NCBI GenBank assembly: GCA_943736015.1
Contig: OX031061.1
Span: 15,013,290-15,077,289, forward strand
Direction of reading: 5' to 3'
Length of the DNA: 64,000 bases
Source of the DNA: Tridacna crocea
Lineage: Eukaryota > Mollusca > Bivalvia > Cardiida > Cardiidae
The notes beneath the pieces are model-generated. The model saw nothing but the letters and a program-made list of their open reading frames with translations. It did no database searches and was not told where the DNA came from. Shown here piece after piece: positions 10,862 to 22,800 of the stretch (its first letter is position 1; the number at the start of each line of letters is the position of its first letter). A program made the translations under genes and the position numbers.

Positions 10862-13800
10862 ACTTTGTCTGTAGCGGCGCACGTTCTGAGTACATTTTCC
10901 ACCCGTGTCAATGTTCTATTTTGACGTATGGCTTCATCACGGCTAGAGTTAGTAAAAACCTTGTGTCCGTGGTTGCGAGGTAAAGCCTCGTTCTCGCAAC
11001 CGTAAGGCACGGAGTTCGATACCCGGAGGCGGGTGTCAACTATGGTACTGGTTAGTGGCCAATATATTCGGCGCAAGTACGGTCTGGTTTCCAGGAAGCA
11101 GAATCGGAAAAGACGAGTCTTATATGCTGAACTCAGTCGATGTAAAACATGTTTAAACTAACTCTAAACCTACAGGCTTACATGTCTTGCTGCTGTCTGT
11201 CTCTCTGCTTGTCTGTATCTCATTTTGGCCGTCTGTTTATATCATTGTGTGTCTCTGTCTGTCTGAATCTCTGTATGTACATGTATGTCTCTCTCGAACC
11301 GCACGTCCTTTGACACCGCGAGCAGTCGAGAGAGAGAGACGTTCACACAAACACACAGAGAGATTCGAACTAAGTCAGACAACCTTTGCAGCTTTCAGTG
11401 TGACTTTCTTTCTTTACAGGTATTGGGTTTAGCATGGCCTTCATCAGCGCAATCATTGTGGTTGGTTTAAACTTCAATAAGAAGCGAGCCATTGCTACTG
11501 GTATAGCGACAAGTGGTAGTGGTCTTGGAACGTTTGCTTATGCTTACCTAACCAATTACCTCCTAAACAATTACGATTGGCGTGGTACTGTTTTAATTCT
11601 GGCTGGAATTTTATCGAATTGTGTCGTATGCGGAGCAATATTTCGACCTTTGACCTCGAAAATAAAGTCAAGGTCAACGTCAGACGTTTCTACATGTGAC
11701 TCTTTTGCCCCGAAAGTTTTTTACGATGACGAAGTTAAACAACCTCTTCACATAAGACCGATCATTGACAAAGCGAACTTTTTAAGCAAGGGGATCGAAT
11801 CTCACGAACTAGCGAGAAGTACGGACCTCACCGTCTTTCAGAATAAATCTGACCGTGTTACAAACACACAAAAGTTATTTTCTAGCCATATGGACGTGCG
11901 GGATTTAAAGAGGCACGAAAAACAACAAATATTTAACCCGATGTCGAAGAAAGATATTTTCTATAGTGGTTCCTTAGCTAGACTATCTCACGTCCATGAC
12001 CACACCGAAACCGGAAGTTCAGATACCGGAACCGGAAGTTCAGAAGCAAGTTTAGCTGTTGAAGCTGGAGGTGACCATGCAGCCATACGGTCATTGCGGT
12101 GGGTGAGACTATGGAAAGCAATAAAGTCAAACTGCGTTATGTTCAAGGATAGAACGTTTCTACTATTGCTTGTATCAAATGTTCTTTGGACAGGTAAACC
12201 ACGTTTTTCTTCTGGTTTTTTTTTTCTCTTTTCTTATTCTACATAAACGATACCAAACTGTCACGCTCTGGCTAGAGGAGTTTAATGCATCTCCTTGCCG
12301 CATAATATCAAGCAATTTACCACATAGTTACAGAGCTCCAGATAGAGGGGATGATTTAATTTTAAAAATAAAAATATCAATTATTCTCCGCTAAACCCTA
12401 TGTTATGGGTACTCATTAGAATCGTCTCATCGAGACGATTCTAATGAGTACCCACAACATAGGATTTGGAAGAGAAATAACAGATTTCGAATACCATCAC
12501 TCCGTCTTATCCGGAGCTCTGAATTATGGATATTTAAAGTCCATTCTTTTTTGCATCTGACTGAAACCGGAAGTAGGATGGTTTAGATTTTGATAAGCAG
12601 AAATTTTCAAATAGCAAAAAGTTTCGACTCATGTCAGCCTGCGCGGACTGCACAGGCTGACATGAGTCGATACTTTTAGCGGATGCATTAAACACTTTTT
12701 GGACAGAGTATGGCTTACAATTATGTTAACATTAATATTGCCTAAACGTTGAACACTGACAAATGGGAAGTTGCTTCACCAATCTTGCTTTGAAACTTAT
12801 TTCTGACTAATGCACCTGTTTTCTTTCAGAATTATTTGTTGCAATTATTAGCATATTTCCTTCTTACAATAAAACGACTACCGTGGCTTTTTAATGGTAT
12901 TCTACTTGCGAAACAATGCAATCGAAGCGTTTTGGACGAGACAAAATAAAAATTAAAAAAAAAAAACCACCAAAAAACTGAATTATAAAACTGGCTAAAA
13001 CTGACAATGTTGTTGATATTCGTTAAATGTGCATTAAACCAGTCTTTGACCTGAAATACTTTTGGAATAGAAAGTTACTCTTTTGTAAGGAAAAATTCAG
13101 AGGTAATGACTGTATTAGTCCAATACTCTTGAAAGGTGGTCAGAGGGTTTGTTTTGATGATATCTTGGACACCTACATGTATTAAAATGAGTTATGTCAG
13201 GTCAAAAACTTGGCCACAAAGTCAAATCTTGGAAAATCTTTGTGTACTCTCTAAAGTTCACATTTTTTCTGTCCAACAGTCTTGAAAATTGGTCAGAATG
13301 TTTGTCTTGATAATATATTCCTTTGGTTTGAAAATGGGTCATCAACACATTTTGGGTCAAAAAGTAGGTTACAAGGTCAAATCTAAAGAAAACATTGTGT
13401 ACACTTTGAGAGGGATTTAAGGTGGATCCTGTTTGGTCAAACGGCTCTGGTGAGCGACTTCAGGGCGATCATTGCCCTCTTTTCTAAAAAGAAATTTGCG
13501 AAACCAAAACAGGTTTAAAGTTCCCTTAGTTCAACAGAAGTAAAACATATAAATGCGTTTTCACAATTTAATATGATGCACTTAACGAGCCACTGCTCAT
13601 AATGCTTGTTAAAGTCCAAAACACTCCGAGGGCGCCCTAATCTTTATGATCTTCGCTGCTAATGTGTAACGGAGTTTTTTCTCCTTTGTTTACTGGACTG
13701 CATTTAAGAAACAAAATTTTACACTGGTCTAAATTCAATGCATTCGCAGACGACAAATTAAATTCATTGTAGCTCAAAATATGATTTTTGTCTTAAGTGT

Positions 13801-16800
13801 GTTAATTGTAAAATACTTCAGGATTTAACTGGCGATTCTGTGGTAAAGATTTAACGTAGTACTTAGACCCCTAATAGAAAACAGCTATTTCCACAATTAT
13901 ATTATCCTACAAAATTTGCTAAGATAAAAAAGAGTGTAACTGTGTTATTGTACGGCTTTAACCAAGACACTTTTCCCTTTTTGTCTTGGTTGGTTATTTC
14001 CGTTTATTTATCGTAGCTACCGGTTACCCATCTGAGCGACGCCCCGAGAAGACAGTTGTTACGGGAGATAGTTTAAGGATACAGGTCGAAACTACTGAGA
14101 GCTTCGCCTGGTTCTCTAACGTGCTCAGCGTATAGCACGGGACACGGTACCTCGGTTTAATGTCTCATCCGAAAGACTATAATTATTAATTTTAGTCGGC
14201 CAGCCGGGGATTCGAACCCACAACCTGTAGTGACCCGAAACATTGTGTTCACGAGTCCTATACTCTACCTACTGAGCTATATCGGATGGTACCTTTTTGT
14301 CGTGTCTAGAACTATCATTTTTAAATCTAAAACCACTATGTTTTTTTCTGGAAACTAACAAAAATATCTACAAATAGGCCTAATTTCAAGATAGGCATAA
14401 AGAAATTTCTGGTCGGTTAAAAATGTGCAAAAGTATTATACCTGTATAAATTTGTATTTATCAACTATCCAGAAAAGTTTTGAGCATAGCAGCACTAGAG
14501 GTACATGTATTAGGGGTCTACTACCTTAAATTTTATCATTTCCAGTGAACCTTTCGTTACAACATGGAAAAAAATGTACAATAGATCTGATTTTTTATAG
14601 CACACGTATACGCCGCAAGGTATTCTTCGCCAATAAACCATTTACGATATAATCCCGAATGACAAAACTTAACGAAAACGCCTTTTTGAGAAAGATCTAA
14701 GAAAAGGAATAAAATGCTGGTTTTCTACCCCATGACAGACAAATGTCATGTTTTGAGCTATGTTGAAGTTTTTTTTTGTCTGCAAATGCTTCCATTTTGA
14801 AGTCTAAGCTGATGCCGTATTAAAAAGGGTTATTTCTTATCATTTCCACTTTTATTATAACTTCAGATGAAGGAGTGGTGGTATTCTAAATCCATTATTT
14901 CTCTTCAAAACCCTGTGTTGTAGGTCTCGATGACACGATTCTAATGAGTACCCACAATATAGGTTTTTAGTAGAGAATAATTAATATTTTAAATTTAGAA
15001 ATCAAAATCACTCCCTCTATCTGGGGCTCTGTTTTATGATTCATTCTTTTATAACATGACAGTTTTCAGAGAAAACATTCAGCCACTATCATGGCCCTGT
15101 CGTACGCATCGATGTGCTCAAAATTAGCGTTAACCCATTACCACACAATCCCTACTTTTGACGCCCCCGAGAAAGAACCCTTTTGAAAACACTGTGGGAA
15201 AAGGAGAAAATGCTGGTAACCAGCATTTTCTCCTTTTCCCACAATGTTTTCTACCCTTCACAAATTAAATTTCATATTTTCATTCATTTTTCTTTTGTCA
15301 TCTGCAAATGCTTTCACTTTGGACCAGTCTAAAATTGTCTTGTGTGGTAATGAGTTAAGCACATTGGAGATTTTAGTTTGCAGGAATCGGATAAATTCCG
15401 ACGATCTGGGAGACAAACCGCTAATACAATTTGTCTCACAATTGACTGAATCCGGATGTAGAACCGTCTTTTAACATGCCTAAAATATACAAACAGCAAA
15501 AATGTCAGCCTGGCAGGCTGACTTGAATCAATCAATACTCTTTGCAGGTACATTTAGCCTTTTTTGGCATAAAGCACAACACTTCTATAAAACAAGGACT
15601 ACAAGTTGTTAATTTAGCGTAAATATCTAAAAATAGAGGAGACGGCGAATTCTTGTTTCAAGAAGCGTTTTCAAGGGTAACAACCTACGTCACAGGAAGT
15701 GAAATCGGACCTGCGCATTTTTCGTAACTTATATTGAAAAGTTAAGTACGATAGAATGAGGCTAGCTTGGGTGGACACAAACGGACTACAAAGACTCTCA
15801 TGTATTTATCAATATAATTTAATATTCTGATGTTTTAGACAGGAAGCAGAATGTCTATATGCACAAACACTTTGACCAAATATCAAAAGTGATTGGGTTT
15901 TAATAGTTGGTCGAAGTCTATTCCATTGTTATAAGTAGTTAACAAAAGCTTTGACAAAAAACAAAGTCCCTAGGCATTGTACGCTTTGGAGGTCTAAAGA
16001 CTTTTTCAGATCATTTAAAGGAACGATTACAAAAAAAAGCAGTCTTACCAAACACGCAAACTGACTTTATAACAAGGGTCAGATATCACTACCTGTGACG
16101 TCACACTGACGTACGTTGTGAGGGGTGGTTTTGCTATGTTAGCGCATTCTCTAAAGATAGATCAGACGACGTCAGCTGCATTGACCAAAGGCTAGCAGAC
16201 TTATGTCATGGCCCGGTGTCTGTCGTACGTTCGTTTGTGCGTCCGTCTTTGCATAAACTTTTATTTCTTTGAAACTACCCGTAAAATTTTGATGAAATTT
16301 CACAGAAATGAACCTGCTATGGTTCTGCTCACCATTTCTTGGAAGAATTTGATTCTTTCAAAACCTCTGGTTGCCATAACGACAAAACTGAAAAAAAAAT
16401 GAAAATCTTTGCATATCTTCTCATCTTAAATCTCACGACCATAGTAGGTCTTCCAAATTTGGCATGTAGCCTTACCTAGTGAACCTGTACCAAGTTTTTT
16501 CAAATTATAGCCATTGGATCAAATTTTGCCCCGCCCTGGGGTCACAAGTTTTATATGTGCTTATCGTCGTTTCTTATGAATATTCATATGGTCGGAAAGT
16601 ACCCGAATAGCCAATCGAAAGATTGATAACATAATTCTCTCTTGTTGGGACGTTGTCTGCGCATGTAGATCTAATATTCTTCGAAGATTCGATTCTTATA
16701 TGACGCATCACTAGCCCCGAAAGCGGGCTGACTGTCATGTTATAGCAATGTAGAAAATGGCTTTTGTCAATACCTTTGAGGAGAAATGAGACCTGCTATA

Positions 16801-19800
16801 GCTCCAGATTTCTCTAAACTGCTGATCATAGCTGAGTGAATTGCACGAGGTAGCGTTTTATTGAGTAAACGTTTATTTTAGTTTGAAATTCAAAGTAACG
16901 GTTGTCACATAGGAAAGTTGTTCGGCTCTTTACCCAGGATGCCCAAATTAGATAGATGGGTATTTATAGAATGCCATCTTGCGGGAGATAATGCTTATTG
17001 GAAGGGCAATTTCATTTCGTCAGTTACTTAAAATAGAAATGATGGCATACTTATGATAAAAATAGTTTAAATTTTCTCAAAGAAAAACTGACATTACCAA
17101 TCAAAATACTAATGAATAATCCACGAGAACGACGAAATGCCAGCCAAATAATCCGGGGTCGATTACAGTATGAATTGAAACTGGATCAACGAGGATAACA
17201 TAGGCAGAACTTTAAAAAACTTCTCGTATGTAGCCATAAGGCCTATGGCAACCAAATTTTCAATGTAGCTATAGCTAGTGGGCCTCAACCAAGAGGGCCC
17301 AAGTTATAGCCCTGAGGTCAAGTTTGGCTTCGCCCCTGGGGGGACACAAGTTTACACCGGCTGATCAAGGGAAAACTTTAAAATTCTTCTCGTATGTGGC
17401 CAAAAGGCGTAGGCCTATCTTTTTTTTTTCTTGTAGCTTCCTCTAGTAGGCCCCTACCAAGAGGATACAAGTATAGCGAAATTTGGCCCCGCCAGGGGGT
17501 CACACGTTTTACATAGGCTTATATAGGGAAAACTTTCTATCGCGCTTGGACCATAAGACCAACAGCCACCAAAGTTTGCATCTAGCTTTATCTGGTAGGC
17601 TCACTAAGTTACAGCGCTAAGGTCAAGTTTGACCCTGTCCCATGTATAGCAAGCTTCACGTGGGCTCATATAGTTATAACTTTGGATTTTTTTTTTTACT
17701 AACCATAAAATCTCGGGCTACTAAATTTTGCACTGGCTCAGGGTTTTAACGTTTTACAGGGCCTTTTATTGGGGAAAGTTTGAAAATCATTATCAAACGT
17801 ATTAGGCCTGCATTATTTGGTATGGAACTTTATCTTGTGGACCTTCACCAGGATTCAACTAATTATAGCTATGTGGTCTAAAATGGCTTTGCCCTGGGGT
17901 CATCCCGTTCTCAGAGTGTTTTATAGCAAAAAACTGTATTACTTCTAGATTGAAACCAGTTTGTCAAGTATTTTAATGTGTGTCGGGTAAGGCTTTTTTA
18001 CATATTAGTCAGTAGGACAATACAGGGCTTTTCTGGCTCTCTTAATATAGAATCGGGAGATCAGGTTCGTATTCACCAACCATCCTGAAGCAGGCACTTA
18101 GTCTTATTCTCCGGAATTTTCTACCTTTAACCCTTTCCCAAACAAGCCCTGGTTTTTAGGTGTCTGCAGTATAAGTCTTTTGAAAACACTGTGGGAAAAG
18201 GAGAAAATGCTCGTAACGAGCAATTTCTCCTTTTCCCACAGTGTTTTCTACCCTTTTTGAGAACTTTCTGCCATTTTATCCAAAATATAAAATTGTCGTC
18301 TGCAAACTCTTTTGGTTTGGAAGAGTCCAAAATTTGTCGTTTGGGAAAGGGTTAAAAGTAACAGAACCTTGGATTGACTAAACCAACTGTTTTAGCCAAT
18401 CAGAAGTAGTGTTACTTTCAAATTAACAAAATCTTCAGAATGAAATCAAGAACATTCTTAACAATGGTAGACAGTGTAAGAATTTGACACAATGCTCTCG
18501 TACTCAACACATTTTACCGCCAGGCCTTATAGAGTTATCTCTTTTTAAGCAATCTTGTGCATGTTTGGTGACGAAATGAAGAAGTAATTAGATACAGCAA
18601 AATACTTTAGGTTGGATTCGGTGTCCTCAACGTAAACAAAACATTAACTTACCATAACGAGAATTACAAATGAGACATGAAAGCCTAAATGTACCTTCTA
18701 AAGTAAAATATTTGCATTTGGTTGTATCTCGCATATGTTGCCATTTTATGGTATTCACTGAAATAGGAGTCTTGTTTCTTAGATTTCAACTGAGAAAACG
18801 GTATCATTATAACTAGCATAACCAGAAAGGATCGAACCGACGGAAAATCAACAAGAAAGTTCGCTACCACTGATGACCCCATTGTGATTGAAATGATTGA
18901 TCTAGTGACTTCTTCCCGTGATGGGATAATGAAAAGAAATTGAAAAGTGAAATGTTTGGTTGTCAATCGACCATTCCTTTACCACACAGTCCAGTTCTAG
19001 ACTTGTTCTAATCAACACATCTGAAAAAGAGGAAGCACCGATACTGTCACGAATGATGTAATAGAAGTTTGAGAAAATCTGTGATGGAAGTCTGCAGGAC
19101 GAAATCCCGAGTCTTTATCGGTTATTTCTTGCAAAAATATATGCAAGACCTTTTTTGTATGTGTGAAAACAGTATTAAATAAATTTATGCAAAAATATAT
19201 CAAGATCTTTAGCCACGGTGTTTGAAACCATGGAAAGAGAATGACGGGTTTTGTAGGTCGAGAGTATTGATGTCGTAATGTCCATTGTATGTTGAGTTCG
19301 GATTTTTCTTTTTTAGTTTGATATCGTTTCTTATTTTGAGTCATATGGGATCTGACGTATGTTGGCATTTAAGTTTAATTTTATTGAAGGAGTCTAGAAA
19401 AAAAAAAAAAGATTTCTTAAGCGAACCTTTGGCAAGCTTAACGACGTTTCTTTTATTTGCAGACGAGTTTGATAAAATTTTAAATCAAATGCCAACTTCC
19501 GTCATATTCTTTTTAATCGCATAACTGTCTGTCATGACATATTGTTCATAATGTCTTAAAATAAAGACCTATATGTTCACATCTTTACAAATTGATATGA
19601 CAAGTATTCTCTTTATTAGGGACAAAAAAAAAAAAATCATAAAAACTTGCTTGTCTTAAAAGTGTAAAAGATAAGAAAATTCATATTGGTAGTATTACAA
19701 AAAGTATACAAGGGTAGTTATGTGATAAAAGTTGTTATGGACTTTGGATGGTATTAGAGTTAGTCTAATTTGCTTGCTATGTTGTCATTAAATCTTGCAT

Positions 19801-22800
19801 TCTATAAAGGAATGCAAACAGAAATAAGGAAAAACATATCATCTACATATGTTTTTTCCAAAAAAATGATTATATAGAACAGATGAAATGTATGATCGTA
19901 GTTCTTTTATTTATAAATATGTTTAAATAATGAACTCTTTTTCAGGTCTGCACAGATTCATGGTCACGTGATCGTACCTGACCAGCTGACTGTTTAATTA
20001 TTGAGGTATTCTAGGTTGCAAATAAAAAAGAAATGTTATAAAAGCTTTTACGAAAAATGATTCCAAACAACTTTTACATAATTATTTTGTTTCTGTTCTA
20101 TAGATTTAAAAATTTCTAGCTGTATCACGGCCAGGCAAATATTTTTGAAAATGTTTTTCCAATAACGCTGGATTTTTTTTTTAACAACATTTGAATGAAA
20201 ACGATTAAAATTGGACTTTTGTGCTATTTTAAGCACTGATTCGGATTCAAATTTAATCCGTTGTAAAAACTTTGTAGGAAGATTAAATATAGAAACTAGT
20301 GATTAAGGCAAGTAGGCCATCATGGCTATGTAAAGTATGGTTAGTTGATAAGTAACAATTTTCCAGAGACGTCATAGTGTTTCAATTGTCTTGCTTGATA
20401 ATTTCAGAGTAAAGTTAAAATAATAGTTTTGAGTTTTACGAGTTAAAAATAGTTTATCTATATACTATGAATTTGGAAACATATGACGTGTGACGATACC
20501 TAGAAACTTTTTTACACAGGCTTGTTATTTGTCCCCAAGAAAAAAATGATGACTAAATTTTAGGCTTTTCCCATTGAAAATATTTCACACAAGGTACATG
20601 TAATAAGATTTGTCTTTGAAAGGATATATAATATTTTAGGATAAGAACACATGTTGTTACTGGTAACTGTAGAATTCAATCCTTTTCCCACTATGTTTTT
20701 AAAAGTTTACCTCATTGTGATCGTTTAAACTGTTGTATTGAAGGCTTAAGTTGTAAGGGAGATGCTGATAACAAAGTTTACTTTTGTGAAACGTTTATAT
20801 CAAGTTCAGATTACAATGAACTTTTTTGTTTGATCTTGTTTGGCTTTTCTCCGTGGCACGGTGGTGAAGGCAACAGATTCGTGATCAGGAGAGCTCAGCG
20901 CTTGTCACACTGGAATGTCCTTTGGCAAGGTATTGCAAAGCCCTGTCTATTGAAACCATTGGAAAGCGGTATATGGGCATTTGCCATTTTACTAATAACA
21001 TACAGATGCCAGCAGAGGAAAACGCCACTCAATCAAACTACAAATCTTTTATCACATACCTCTTGCAGTGACTTTTTTTAAGTGAATTTGGCCATTTCGT
21101 TGATATAGTCTGCAAAAAGTTAAACTTCCTGAAAGAAAAGATTTCAAGCTCTATTAGGCATCTAAGATCATTGTTTAATGGACATACATGTACCTGCAAA
21201 TTAAACACAACTCACGAAAGCAAATATATTATATTATTCCTATATCCCTTAGAAAAAGGAATTTCGAAAAGGAAGAACAGGGAAATTTTACACAGACGTA
21301 AATCTCATGTTGCGGTTGTTTACACCAGTTTTGATGGATGTTAAATGTTAGACCACGTGCATAGTCTGACAAAAAAAAACAACACTTGATTCATCAATAT
21401 TTGGCTCATAAAACCTATTAAACAAGATGACCGAAAAAGTGGATCATAACAAATCAATCATACTTGATGAAGTAAAACAGAAACATTAAAATGATTCATT
21501 GGATATAAATATCTAACCCTTGTTTCCTGATAAAACACTGACCATGTTGCTCACAACGTCAGTATGCAAGGGAGATAAAAGGTTACAATTTGTGTCATGA
21601 AGTAACCACGAGTTATTTTCGTTGAGCCGTATACATCTTCATTATAGTATATTATGGGCAACGGCAGTCACAGTTTTAACTTTTTTGACGGACGAAGATT
21701 CTATCAATGAATCTAAAAATGCCTCATTACAAAAGATGTGTACAGTAACTAATGCAAAATTCATAATCAATTTGGACCAGTAACTAATGTAAGACTCGCG
21801 ATATTCCAACGCCTCGGGAGCCATCAGTGAGCTATTAATAACGTTAACTGCACCAATGCCAGTTTTCGAAGATTATCCTTTAACAGCTTGTTAACTATCT
21901 AAGGATAAGACCTTTCTTTTTAGATTGAACTCTTTGGTACTATCATTTCCCTTTTCTTTTCTTTGATGTAAAGATTTATTGTTATTGAGAGAGAGTATAA
22001 TTATCCAGTTACAAATGTTTGCGGTAACACATTTTTGTTTTCTTTTGTAAATTGCAGTTCAGTCCGTGCCCTTGACCTACATACCTGACCTTGGTGTGTC
22101 GAAAAACCTACCAAAAGAACAGGCGGCGTTACTTATATCGATAGTTGGATTTACTAACATCATTGGGCGAATCTTATCCGGTGTGATCACGGACTACTTT
22201 AACGTCAAGAGCAGCATCACGTACACCATTGCTCTACTTCTTGCGTCTCTCTCCAACTTCCTGTTTCCATGGTGTATGTCGTTTACAACGCTGGCGATAT
22301 GCTGCTCAGTTTTTGGACTCTGTATGGGTATCTATCTGCACTCTGACTCGTATTTTTGTTTCGGCTAATGTCGAAGAAAACGTCGATCGATGTTATTGCC
22401 GTAGCCCTGTCGTCTTCATTGTCGTCGTGCAAAAACCTTGACATTATATGGTATCTCTGTTATTACTGAAGATATTTACTTAAAACTTAGGTGAGTCATT
22501 CACTGTTAACGAAAGACCCCAAACGACAAGGGTAGTTAACCATCAAATAGTTTTGACACTGTTACAGTATGTCCTTTTGAGGTCATAGTTTTCACTGAAA
22601 GTCAAGCAACTCCTGCCGAGCGTTGATACTTTGCATGCCGTATTCTTCTTGTAACTGTTCTATTCTTTGATGTACTTAATATTTTCGTCAATGCACATTC
22701 TATCTGGTTGCTAGCATTTTCACAAGGGTTTCAAAGGGTTTCTTTCTGAAATTCTTAGGGTTATTTAACCCATTACCACACAATCCCTATTTTTGACGAC

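Noticed and set aside
14196..14291. Functional tRNA gene
   Set aside because: The A and B boxes belong to a SINE head with a target duplication and SINE core; no proper cloverleaf.
18685..18966. 93-codon minus-strand frame with hydrophobic stretch
   Set aside because: Lies within a transporter intron, has no splice or family evidence, and similar lengths occur by chance in AT-rich DNA.
22328..22368. Transporter ending by read-through of exon 4
   Set aside because: The tail is unrelated to SLC16, whereas splicing at 22327 restores family sequence through exons 5 and 6.
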